A DNA stretch of 64,000 nt from an uncultured Chromatiaceae bacterium (GTDB lineage Bacteria; Pseudomonadota; Gammaproteobacteria; Enterobacterales; Alteromonadaceae), in the NCBI GenBank assembly GCA_937978655.1, contig CALJUX010000017.1:1-64000 (forward strand). Reading direction: 5' to 3'. Both the position numbers and the translations under genes were made by a program. The notes under the pieces were generated by a model. The model was not told where the DNA came from. It made no database searches and saw nothing but the letters and a program-made list of their open reading frames with translations. Shown one piece after another: positions 1 to 7,456 of this stretch. How positions within the stretch are numbered: the stretch's first letter is position 1; every line of letters starts with the position of its first letter.

Positions 1-60
1 CTCGAACCAACGACCTACGGATTAACAGTCCGCCGCTCTAACCGGCTGAGCTACTAGGGA
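1..60 (-). tRNA. tRNA-Asn (GTT), cut by window edge
   Basis: On the minus strand this reads as the 5' 60 nt of a tRNA: acceptor strand TCCCTAG, D-arm GCTCAGCCGG, anticodon loop CTGTTAA with anticodon GTT, then the start of the T-arm GGTTCGAG. It is identical to the complete tRNA-Asn at 91-167 except for one base in the acceptor strand (TCCCTAG against TCCCCAG). The 3' end lies outside the window. It is the second gene of a tandem tRNA-Asn array. Confidence 0.93.
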
Positions 61-90
61 ACGCTGAAACACAGGGTGATATTCTTGAAG

Positions 91-167
91 TGGCTCCCCA
101 GGTTGGACTCGAACCAACGACCTACGGATTAACAGTCCGCCGCTCTAACCGGCTGAGCTACTGGGGA
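91..167 (-). tRNA. tRNA-Asn (GTT)
   Basis: A complete 77-nt tRNA on the minus strand, including an encoded CCA end (TGG at 91-93 on the plus strand). Acceptor strand TCCCCAG pairs with CTGGGGA, the anticodon loop CTGTTAA carries GTT, and the T-arm contains GGTTCGAGTCC. A strong promoter lies immediately upstream at 190-218, and a second, nearly identical tRNA-Asn follows 30 nt downstream, so the two are probably co-transcribed and processed. Confidence 0.97.
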
Positions 168-189
168 ACTGTCTCTGCAACGGGGCGCA

Positions 190-218
190 ATACTAATGCG
201 ACCTCAACAGGCTGTCAA
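190..218 (-). promoter_or_regulatory. tRNA-Asn promoter with GC-rich discriminator
   Basis: The minus strand has TTGACA (213-218), a 17-nt spacer and TAGTAT (190-195), a near-consensus sigma-70 promoter. It is followed by the discriminator TGCGCCCC before the likely start near 182. A GC-rich discriminator is the hallmark of stringently controlled stable-RNA promoters; that control is inferred from the family rule, not shown here. Confidence 0.85.
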
Positions 219-390
219 CACTTTCACCTGCGGTTTTAAGGCGATGTGAATCAAGCGCTGGTTCTTTAGCCAACCCGGTCAATTTAGCCCGGTTATGCAG
301 CATTTTTGCGGCAGATTCTGCATAGCGTTGCAGACGCTGTCGGCACAAATGCAGCATTGACGCGGGCTGGCCGATCTTACTCACAGAATC

Positions 391-399
391 TGTGGATAA
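391..399. promoter_or_regulatory. DnaA box (perfect 9-mer)
   Basis: TGTGGATAA is the exact complement of the high-affinity DnaA box TTATCCACA. A second copy with one mismatch (TAATCCACA) lies at 539-547. Two sites 140 bp apart in a non-coding region could bind or titrate DnaA, but nothing else here looks like an origin (no dnaA, dnaN or gidA, and no 13-mer array). Confidence 0.45.
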
Positions 400-487
400 C
401 TCTGTGTATGAGCCGTGCTGCCCCTGTGCAATACCAATGAAAATGCGGCTTGCAGCCAGATCAAGATTAAATGCGAAAAAAATTAAA

Positions 488-501
488 TTGATTAAAATCA
501 A
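488..501. promoter_or_regulatory. FNR/CRP-family box TTGAT-N4-ATCAA
   Basis: The 14-bp palindrome TTGATTAAAATCAA matches the FNR consensus TTGAT-N4-ATCAA at every defined position and lies in AT-rich DNA. No gene starts at the usual distance on either strand. The closest downstream coding region is the MATE gene about 400 bp away on the plus strand, and the tRNA operon lies on the minus strand. Its target is unclear. Confidence 0.55.
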
Positions 502-905
502 TATGATACAAATGCGCCGCCGTCAGGGGTACACTGAATAATCCACAAGCCGGCGTATATTTCAGCAATATGTCCGCTTGTGAACTATTTTTAGCCGCGA
601 AGCGCTGAAATAGCCGGCAACCCGGCGAATACGGCGACTTTTGCCGGCCGCGCCGGCTCAGGCTCACCATCCCAATCGTGACAGCGCAGTAAAAACAACC
701 ATCAAACGAACCCGGAGGGCTGCGTTTGGCAGCTCTTTCTGTTGCGTTGGTGCTCGTTTGTGTAGAAGAACTACACGGCTCTCACACGGCCTTGCATAAA
801 AAGCTGCCAAACTGCTGCAAAAACAAACACCAAAGGTCAACACGCCCTAGAGCCGCCGCCGGCTTTTCTCTACAATGGTGGCTTTCTGATGTTCCGCAGG
901 TATTT

Positions 906-2285
906 ATGTCCAGTTCCCCCAAAGCAAAAATTGATATGACCCAGGGCGATATCCGGCAAATCCTGACCCGGATGACCATTCCGATGTTGTTTGGCATGAT
1001 CACGCTGATGTCGTTTAACCTGGTCGATACCTTTTTTATCAGTATGCTGGGTACACATGAGCTGGCGGCGGTCAGTTTCACTTTTCCGGTCACTTTTACT
1101 GTGATTAGCCTGGCGATTGGCCTGAGTATCGGCACTTCGGCGGTGATCGCCAAAGCGCACGGCAGTGGCGACACCGCAATGGCAAGGGCCGACGGGCTCG
1201 CTGCTTTATGGTTATCTGCTTATCTGGTGGCAATTTTGTCGCTGATTGGTTATGTCGGCATGGAACCGTTGTTCCGGCTGATTGGCGCTACTGACGACAC
1301 CTTACCTTTTATTCATGATTATATGAGCTGGTGGTTCGCCGGTTCAGTGCTGCTTATCACGCCGATGATTGGCAATGCGGTGCTGCGCGCCGCTGGCGAT
1401 ACCAAAACACCGAGTCTGATGATGGCCTGCTCCGGGCTGATTAATGCCATTTTGGACCCCATTCTGATTTTTGGCTGGGGCCCGGTGCCGGCGATGGGCG
1501 TCGAAGGTGCATCCATCGCCAGTGTGATTTCCTGGGCGGTCAGTTTTAGTCTGATCCTGTATCTGATTATTGTGCGACGCAAACTGGTGGATGCTGGTCA
1601 TCAGCGCTTTGGTGAATTTATCCGCATCAGCCGGCGAATTCTGCAGATTGGCTTGCCGGCGGCCGGCGCCAATATGCTGACGCCGCTGGCGATGGCGATT
1701 TTAACTGCCGTAATGGCCAGTTATGGCGCGCATGCGGTGGCGGCTTTTGGCGTTGGCGCCCGGATTGAAAGTATCGCCTGTCTGGTGGTGCTGGCGTTGT
1801 CGATGACGCTGCCACCTTTTGTCAGCCAGAATTTAGGTGGCTGCCAGCTCGACCGCGTGCAGTCCGGTTATCAGCTGTGTATCCGTTTTGTGCTGAAATG
1901 GCAGTTTGCGGTTTATCTGGTGCTGGCGGTGACGGCACCTTTTATTGCCCACGTCTTTTCCACTGAACCTGCGGTAGAGCAGCTGATTTGCTGGTTTATC
2001 TGGATTTTGCCGCTGGGTTATGGCTTGCAGGGCATTGTGATCCTGACCAACTCTTCATTAAATGCACTGCATCTGCCGCTGCGGGCGCTGGCGCTCAGTG
2101 TCGTGCGGCTGTTTGTGTTTTATGTGCCGCTGGCCTGGCTCGGCGGTAAGTTATTTGGCGTGCTCGGTGTCTATGGTGGCGCGCTCGGTGCCAACCTGTT
2201 TATCGCCATGCTGGCTTACCTGTGGTTCAAACGCAGTCTGAACGGATTACAACAAGGAGTCGTTGCTGATGGCAAAACAATTTGA
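906..2285 (+). CDS. MATE family efflux transporter
   Basis: This is a multidrug and toxic-compound extrusion family transporter, a cation-coupled inner-membrane exporter. The 459-residue protein has about 12 hydrophobic segments and the duplicated MatE layout. The N-terminal helix (LFGMITLMSFNLVDTFFISM) is the typical MATE opening, and the repeat in the second half begins around GLPAAGANMLTPLAM. The ATG at 906 gives the usual family length. The frame is open upstream to a TTG at 726 with an SD-like GGAGGG, but that would add 60 residues with no family resemblance. The 3' end overlaps the uvrB start by 17 bp, implying translational coupling. Substrates cannot be predicted. Confidence 0.9.
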   Translation: MSSSPKAKIDMTQGDIRQILTRMTIPMLFGMITLMSFNLVDTFFISMLGTHELAAVSFTFPVTFTVISLAIGLSIGTSAVIAKAHGSGDTAMARADGLAALWLSAYLVAILSLIGYVGMEPLFRLIGATDDTLPFIHDYMSWWFAGSVLLITPMIGNAVLRAAGDTKTPSLMMACSGLINAILDPILIFGWGPVPAMGVEGASIASVISWAVSFSLILYLIIVRRKLVDAGHQRFGEFIRISRRILQIGLPAAGANMLTPLAMAILTAVMASYGAHAVAAFGVGARIESIACLVVLALSMTLPPFVSQNLGGCQLDRVQSGYQLCIRFVLKWQFAVYLVLAVTAPFIAHVFSTEPAVEQLICWFIWILPLGYGLQGIVILTNSSLNALHLPLRALALSVVRLFVFYVPLAWLGGKLFGVLGVYGGALGANLFIAMLAYLWFKRSLNGLQQGVVADGKTI

Positions 2286-4263
2286 GTTGCACTCGCCTTA
2301 TCAGCCGGCCGGCGATCAGCCGACAGCGATCGCTCAGCTGGTCGATGGCCTGGAGGCCGGTCTGGCCCATCAGACCTTGTTAGGGGTAACCGGCTCCGGC
2401 AAAACTTTTACCATGGCCAATATCATTGCCCAGGTCGACCGGCCTACTTTGATCATGGCGCATAACAAAACGCTGGCAGCGCAGTTGTACGGTGAGATGA
2501 AAGAGTTTTTCCCGCACAACTCGGTCGAATATTTTGTGTCTTATTACGACTACTACCAGCCGGAAGCCTATGTGCCGGCCAGCGATACCTTTATCGAAAA
2601 AGACGCGTCTATCAACGAACACATCGAACAGATGCGGCTGTCGGCGACCAAAGCGCTGATGGAGCGGCGCGACGTGGTGATCATCGCGTCGGTCTCAGCG
2701 ATTTATGGCCTCGGCGACCCGGAATCCTACATGAAAATGCTGCTGCATCTGCGCGTGGGTGATGTAGTGGACCAGCGGTTTATCCTGCGCCGGCTGGCTG
2801 AACTGCAGTATCAGCGCAACGATATGGCGTTTGAACGCGCCACGTACCGGGTGCGCGGTGATGTCATCGACATTTATCCGGCCGAATCGGACGAGCTGGC
2901 GGTGCGGGTGGAACTGTTTGATGAAGAAATTGAACGCATCAGCCTGTTTGACCCGCTGACTGGTGCCATTGACCGCATCGTGGCGCGTTACACTATTTAT
3001 CCAAAAACGCACTATGTCACGCCGCGCGAGAAAATCCTCGAAGCGGTGGACAAAATCAAAGTCGAACTGGCGGCACGACGCGCCCAGCTGTTGGCGGAAA
3101 ACAAGCTGATTGAAGAGCAGCGCATTGGCCAGCGCACTTTGTTTGATTTGGAAATGATGGTGGAGCTGGGGTATTGCTCCGGCATTGAAAACTACTCACG
3201 GTATTTGTCTGGTCGTGCCGAAGGCGAGCCGCCGCCGACCTTGCTGGATTATTTCCCGGCTGATGGTCTGATGTTTATCGACGAGTCGCATGTCACCATT
3301 TCGCAAATCGGCGCGATGTTTCGCGGCGACCGTTCGCGTAAAGAAAACCTGGTGAATTACGGTTTTCGCCTGCCATCCGCGCTCGACAACAGACCGCTGA
3401 AATTTGAAGAATTTGAAGCCATAGCGCCGCAGCGCATTTATGTGTCGGCGACACCGGCGGCTTACGAGCTGGAAAAATCCGGTACTGATATCGCTGAACA
3501 GGTGGTGCGGCCGACGGGGCTGATTGACCCGGTGATTGAGATCCGCCCGGTCGGCACTCAGGTCGATGATTTATTGTCCGAAGTGATCCGCTGCGCCGGT
3601 CTGCAAGAGCGGGTGCTGGTGACCACGCTGACGAAAAAAATGGCGGAGGATTTAACCGACTACCTCGCCAATCATAATGTCAAAGTGCGTTATCTGCACT
3701 CGGACGTGGATACGGTGGAGCGGGTCGAGATCATCCGTGATTTGCGCCTCGGTGTATTTGATGTGTTAGTCGGCATCAACTTATTGCGCGAAGGCCTGGA
3801 TATCCCGGAAGTCTCGCTGGTGGCGATTCTGGATGCGGATAAAGAGGGCTTTTTACGCTCCGAGCGCTCGCTGATTCAGACCATTGGCCGGGCGGCGCGC
3901 AACGTCAACGGCAAAGCCATTTTGTATGCTGACCGCATCACCGGCTCGATGCAGCGCGCCATTGATGAAACCGACCGCCGCCGCGCTAAGCAGGTGGCAT
4001 ATAACGAGATGCATGGCATCACGCCGACGCAAATTCGCAAAAAGGTCGGCGATGTGATGGACTTAGGTCAGGACGATGTTGAACTGCCGAAAGTCGCAGA
4101 GCACGCCAGACTGATTAAAGGCAAGACACCGTATCAGGTGCAGGCTGAAATTAAAAAGTTGGAAGCACAAATGCTGCAACATGCGAAAAACCTGGAGTTT
4201 GAGCAGGCCGCTATGCTGCGTGATCAGGTTCATGCGTTAAAGGCTGCATTGTTGGAGATTTAA
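2269..4263 (+). CDS. uvrB: excinuclease ABC subunit UvrB
   Basis: UvrB is the damage-verification helicase of nucleotide excision repair. It is delivered by UvrA to lesions and recruits UvrC for dual incision. The 664-residue protein (E. coli 673) shows the Walker A motif GVTGSGKT (residues 39-46), the DNA-clamping beta-hairpin YYDYYQPEAYVP (about 92-103), the DESH helicase box, motif VI QTIGRAARN and a C-terminal UVR domain that contacts UvrC. The ATG at 2269 is chosen because AAGGAG sits 9 nt upstream; upstream in-frame TTG and CTG codons lack this. It starts inside the end of the MATE gene and is followed by a strong terminator. No SOS box was seen upstream. Confidence 0.98.
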   Translation: MAKQFELHSPYQPAGDQPTAIAQLVDGLEAGLAHQTLLGVTGSGKTFTMANIIAQVDRPTLIMAHNKTLAAQLYGEMKEFFPHNSVEYFVSYYDYYQPEAYVPASDTFIEKDASINEHIEQMRLSATKALMERRDVVIIASVSAIYGLGDPESYMKMLLHLRVGDVVDQRFILRRLAELQYQRNDMAFERATYRVRGDVIDIYPAESDELAVRVELFDEEIERISLFDPLTGAIDRIVARYTIYPKTHYVTPREKILEAVDKIKVELAARRAQLLAENKLIEEQRIGQRTLFDLEMMVELGYCSGIENYSRYLSGRAEGEPPPTLLDYFPADGLMFIDESHVTISQIGAMFRGDRSRKENLVNYGFRLPSALDNRPLKFEEFEAIAPQRIYVSATPAAYELEKSGTDIAEQVVRPTGLIDPVIEIRPVGTQVDDLLSEVIRCAGLQERVLVTTLTKKMAEDLTDYLANHNVKVRYLHSDVDTVERVEIIRDLRLGVFDVLVGINLLREGLDIPEVSLVAILDADKEGFLRSERSLIQTIGRAARNVNGKAILYADRITGSMQRAIDETDRRRAKQVAYNEMHGITPTQIRKKVGDVMDLGQDDVELPKVAEHARLIKGKTPYQVQAEIKKLEAQMLQHAKNLEFEQAAMLRDQVHALKAALLEI

Positions 4264-4289
4264 GCAGTTATCTTTGTAACAATATATGT

Positions 4290-4333
4290 ATATCGCGCAT
4301 TTTCCCTTGTTTGAAAAATGCGCGATATTTTTT
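4290..4333 (+). terminator. rho-independent terminator after uvrB
   Basis: ATATCGCGCATTTT (4290-4303) pairs with AAAAATGCGCGATAT (4314-4328) and is followed by five more T residues. Confidence 0.9.
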
Positions 4334-4339
4334 ATGTAA

Positions 4340-4368
4340 TTGAAATTTAAAAGATAAATTTATATAAA
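4340..4368 (+). promoter_or_regulatory. sigma-70 promoter of the porin-like gene
   Basis: TTGAAA (4340-4345), a 17-nt spacer and TATAAA (4363-4368) lie in very AT-rich DNA between the uvrB terminator and the porin-like gene. The predicted start near 4375 leaves a leader of about 95 nt. An imperfect inverted repeat (4368-4394) overlaps the start point. Confidence 0.7.
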
Positions 4369-4394
4369 TGAACGGGAATCATATTTCGGTTCAT
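4368..4394. repeat. inverted repeat over the transcription start
   Basis: ATGAACGGGAA (4368-4378) and TTTCGGTTCAT (4384-4394) are complementary at 10 of 11 positions (including one G-T pair) around a 5-nt centre. The position, -7 to +20 relative to the predicted start of the porin-like gene, suits a repressor operator; the cognate regulator is unknown. Confidence 0.45.
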
Positions 4395-4468
4395 TTTCGT
4401 GTTCAGATTCAATTAAGTTTCAAAATCATAAAGTGCCCCCGACTTGTTTAACTGCCGGAGGGCATTGT

Positions 4469-5263
4469 ATGAAATCCCGAGTTCTTCCTTTTATTGTTTC
4501 CGTTTTAGCCTCAACCATCGCAGTCGGCGCACAGGCGCAAAGTTTCCAGTTCCAGACCGACGCTGATTACAACAGCACAGACGCAGGCCCGGCCGACCTC
4601 AACGGTCTGCAGATCCGCCAGCAATATTTCCTGTCACCGCTGCAAAACGGCGACAACCAGCCCTGGCGTGAAGCGGCATTTTTAAGCCGCAGCAGCAGCG
4701 CCAACCTGACTTACAACCGCATTGAAGTTGATGGTGGAAATTACGATGGTTCGCTGAATTCATGGGGTGTCGGCGGCGAGTATATGAGCAACAGCCACGA
4801 TTTTTACGCGGCCCTGGATCTGAATTTCCTCAACGGCGACAACAGTTATGCTGCAATTGGCAAACTGGGTTTCTTTGTGCAGCAAAACTGGTTAGTGGCG
4901 CTGGACGTGTATCACGCCAATCCGGACAACGAAAGCAGCAGCACCGATTACGGTCTGAGCACCAAAGTGGTGTTGCCGGTGATGGCTGGCGATCATTTAG
5001 TGTTAAGTGCCAGCGTGGCTGATTTTGAGTATCGCAATGGCCATATGGTGGCCGCGGATTATTACATCCGTCCTTACTGGTCTGTTGGCCTTGCCATGCA
5101 TGAAAATATGGCATCACTGACCAACTGGTTTGACGACCGGCTGGAAGTTCGCACCGAATATTTCGTCACGCCACAACTGGCGCTGCGCGGTTCAGTCGCC
5201 CAAGTGGAAGAAGGCTCTGCCAACGACACCCAATTTGCTGTGGGCGCCAGCTACCGCTTCTGA
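4469..5263 (+). CDS. putative outer-membrane porin-like beta-barrel protein
   Basis: The 264-residue protein has a Sec signal peptide (VLPFIVSVLASTIAVGAQAQ, cleavage after AQA) and then alternating polar/hydrophobic strands rich in Tyr, Asn and Asp. It ends in the beta-barrel signature GASYRF with a C-terminal Phe for BAM recognition. The pattern matches small putative general porins of Alteromonadales; no specific substrate can be assigned. The ATG at 4469 is preceded by GGAGGG, and the upstream in-frame extension would disrupt the signal peptide. It has its own promoter and is closed by a terminator at 5306. Confidence 0.75.
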   Translation: MKSRVLPFIVSVLASTIAVGAQAQSFQFQTDADYNSTDAGPADLNGLQIRQQYFLSPLQNGDNQPWREAAFLSRSSSANLTYNRIEVDGGNYDGSLNSWGVGGEYMSNSHDFYAALDLNFLNGDNSYAAIGKLGFFVQQNWLVALDVYHANPDNESSSTDYGLSTKVVLPVMAGDHLVLSASVADFEYRNGHMVAADYYIRPYWSVGLAMHENMASLTNWFDDRLEVRTEYFVTPQLALRGSVAQVEEGSANDTQFAVGASYRF

Positions 5264-5305
5264 TGAGTGTGAGTGTTTTGTTTTACTGAGTTCCAAGCTG
5301 ATTTT

Positions 5306-5330
5306 GCCCCGCATTGCGGGGCTTTTTTTT
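5306..5330 (+). terminator. rho-independent terminator
   Basis: GCCCCGC, an ATT loop, GCGGGGC, then eight T residues (5323-5330). It ends the porin-like transcript. Confidence 0.92.
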
Positions 5331-5361
5331 ATCTGGTCATTTGCTTCGCAACTGACCAGAT
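5331..5361. repeat. strong hairpin directly after the terminator
   Basis: ATCTGGTCA (5331-5339) and TGACCAGAT (5353-5361) are perfectly complementary. The interior TTGC-TTC-GCAA adds four more pairs across a single mismatch. The structure abuts the T-tract of the preceding terminator and has no T-tract of its own. About 195 bp of otherwise featureless sequence separates it from the next gene. Confidence 0.6.
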
Positions 5362-5557
5362 AAAATGCAGCAGCTGATGCCACGCGGTTATCCGGTGAGG
5401 TTGGGCTTGGGAATACGATGCCCCTGCAAGTTATCGCAGCAACTCACTGTTGCCCGCAACGGCGCTTGACAGTGGCAGGCCTTGGTCTGTTATGTTGACT
5501 CTTCTTTTTTTCAGCAGCGTCAGCCCTTGATGCTGCTGTGTTCTGGCGGGATTTCTG

Positions 5558-7342
5558 ATGACCACTCGTGTGATTTTACCTTTGATGCTGCTGTCGGCCG
5601 GCGCGCTGGCGGCGGATACGTTGCCGCCGTTATTACCCTGGCAGGGCAATACTGCAAGCCTGATCCAGCCGAAACACCCCTGGGTGACGCCGGCGGAGCT
5701 GACCAATCTGACCGAAACACCGGATTATGCCGCGACGGTCAGCTATTTACAGAAATTAGTCGCGAGTAGCGAATTGCTGCGGATGGAGTCATTGGGCAAA
5801 AGCCCACAAGGCCGCGACATCTGGTTAATCAAAGCCAGTATGCAACCGGATCTGATTGGCAAAGGCGCTGGCAAAAGTGGCCGGCCAACGTTATTGGTGC
5901 AGGCCGGTATTCACAGCGGTGAAATTGACGGCAAAGACGCAGGGTTAATGTTGCTGCGTGACATTGTCCACGGCGGCAAACAACAGCTGCTGGCGCAGGT
6001 CGACTTGTTATTTGTGCCGATTTTGTCCGTCGATGCACACGAGCGCAAAGGCAAATTTAACCGGATGAATCAACGCGGTCCGGTCGAGCAGGGCTGGCGC
6101 AGCACGGCACAAAATCTGAATTTAAACCGCGATTATGCCAAAGCCGACAGCCTGGAAATGCGTGCGGTACTGAATGCGATGAATACCTATCAGCCTGATT
6201 TGTATATGGATGTGCATGTCACCGACGGCGAAGATTATCAGTACGACATCACCTACGGTTTTAACGAGCCTTTTGCCAGCCAAAGTCCGAATGGCGCCAG
6301 CTGGCTGGCCAGCGTGTACCGGCCGGCGATTGATCAGGCGTTAACTGCGGCCGGTCATATTCCCGGACCATTAGTGTTTGCTGTGGACCCGCTGGATTTT
6401 AGTAAAGGTTTGCAAGGCTCCACCGCCACACCAAGGTTTTCGCAGGGCTATGGCGATGTGCGGCATTTACCGACCATTCTGGTGGAAAACCACAGTTTAA
6501 AACCGTACCGCCAGCGGGTGCTCGGCACTTATGTGTTGCTGGAGCAGAGCCTGCAATTGCTGGCGCAGCAAGGCAAAGCGCTGCAGCTGGCAAAAAAGGC
6601 CGATGAAAATGCCCGGCCGCAGCGCCAGGTGTTGTTATTTAAAGCGGCGGAACAAGCAGATCCAATTCCATTTAAAGGCATCAGCTATGAGATGGCACAC
6701 AGCGACATCATCAACGGGCCTTATGTGAAATGGACAGGTCAGGCGAAAAATTACGATGCTTTGCCAGTGTACTGGGAGAAAGTGCCGGCGGTGGAAGTGG
6801 AAGTGCCGAAAGCCTATTGGATCCCGCCGCAGTATCAGGATGTGATCGCACGCCTGCAAAGCCACGGCATCACGATGACCCGGCTGGAAAAAGCCGGCAG
6901 TCTGGAGCTGCAACAACTGAGTGCCGCCAATGCTGAATTGGCCAGCCGCTCTTTTGAAGGGCGGGTTGGTATCAAAGCCAGTTTCAGCCCGGCCTGGGGG
7001 GAGTTTGCGTTGCCGGCCGGCACGGTGCGCGTCAGCACCGATCAGCCGCTCGGCGCTTTGGCGGTGGCTTTGTTGCAACCAGAAGGGCCGGATTCGTTTT
7101 TCAGCTGGGGCTTTTTCCACGGCATGTTTGAGCGCACTGAGTATTTTGAAACCTACGCCATGCTGCCGTGGATAGAGCAGGAACTGAAAACCAATAAAAA
7201 GCTGGCGACGGATTTTGCGGCGGCAGTCAAAGCCGACACCAAGCTGGCCAAAGACGGTCAGGCCCGGCTCCAGTGGTTTTATCAACGTTCGCCGTTTTAC
7301 GACCAGACGTATCTGAAATATCCGGTGCTGATCGAACGTTAA
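5558..7342 (+). CDS. M14 family zinc carboxypeptidase-like protein
   Basis: A secreted or periplasmic metallopeptidase of 594 residues with a Sec signal peptide (residues 1-19, cleaved near GALAA). The M14 zinc ligands are visible: HSGE with His119 and Glu122, and DVH with His220. The substrate-binding NLNRDY motif lies at 188-193, and the C-terminal part resembles bacterial M14 proteins with long beta-rich extensions. M14 enzymes remove C-terminal residues from peptides; exact specificity cannot be read from sequence. It is monocistronic, with a bidirectional terminator downstream. Confidence 0.85.
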   Translation: MTTRVILPLMLLSAGALAADTLPPLLPWQGNTASLIQPKHPWVTPAELTNLTETPDYAATVSYLQKLVASSELLRMESLGKSPQGRDIWLIKASMQPDLIGKGAGKSGRPTLLVQAGIHSGEIDGKDAGLMLLRDIVHGGKQQLLAQVDLLFVPILSVDAHERKGKFNRMNQRGPVEQGWRSTAQNLNLNRDYAKADSLEMRAVLNAMNTYQPDLYMDVHVTDGEDYQYDITYGFNEPFASQSPNGASWLASVYRPAIDQALTAAGHIPGPLVFAVDPLDFSKGLQGSTATPRFSQGYGDVRHLPTILVENHSLKPYRQRVLGTYVLLEQSLQLLAQQGKALQLAKKADENARPQRQVLLFKAAEQADPIPFKGISYEMAHSDIINGPYVKWTGQAKNYDALPVYWEKVPAVEVEVPKAYWIPPQYQDVIARLQSHGITMTRLEKAGSLELQQLSAANAELASRSFEGRVGIKASFSPAWGEFALPAGTVRVSTDQPLGALAVALLQPEGPDSFFSWGFFHGMFERTEYFETYAMLPWIEQELKTNKKLATDFAAAVKADTKLAKDGQARLQWFYQRSPFYDQTYLKYPVLIER

Positions 7343-7361
7343 GCGCTAGTCTCTAAATAAA

Positions 7362-7389
7362 AAAGCCCTGATGATACAGGGCTTTTTTT
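7362..7389. terminator. bidirectional terminator between convergent genes
   Basis: AAAGCCCTG (7362-7370), loop ATGATA, CAGGGCTTT, then more T residues; A-tracts precede the left arm. It serves the M14 gene on the plus strand and can also serve the M35 gene on the minus strand. Confidence 0.88.
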
Positions 7390-7456
7390 ATGTCCATGGA
7401 TGGACGGTACGCCGACAATGCAGGTACGTGGTACCCAGAGCTTGTCGGTGCAGTTT

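Larger units (their letters stand above)
219..905. other. intergenic region without a recognisable gene
   Basis: About 690 bp lie between the tRNA promoter and the MATE gene. I find no convincing protein gene: the minus-strand reading frame at 193-501 runs through the tRNA promoter, and the plus-strand frame at 726-905 looks like an artificial extension of the MATE gene. The stretch holds a perfect DnaA-type box (391-399), a one-mismatch DnaA box (539-547), a perfect FNR-type box (488-501) in an AT-rich patch, and small inverted repeats (719-733 and 759-775). Confidence 0.6.

Noticed and set aside
193..501. 102-codon open frame on the minus strand
   Set aside because: It runs through the tRNA-Asn promoter hexamers and the FNR box, has no SD and resembles no family.
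726..905. 60-codon N-terminal extension of the MATE protein from TTG 726 with an SD-like GGAGGG
   Set aside because: The added sequence is Cys/His/Lys-rich and unlike any MATE N terminus; the ATG at 906 gives standard length. The SD-like GGAGGG is also the edge of a small hairpin.
500..2268. SOS (LexA) box upstream of the MATE-uvrB pair
   Set aside because: No CTGT-N8-ACAG palindrome was found by eye upstream of either start.
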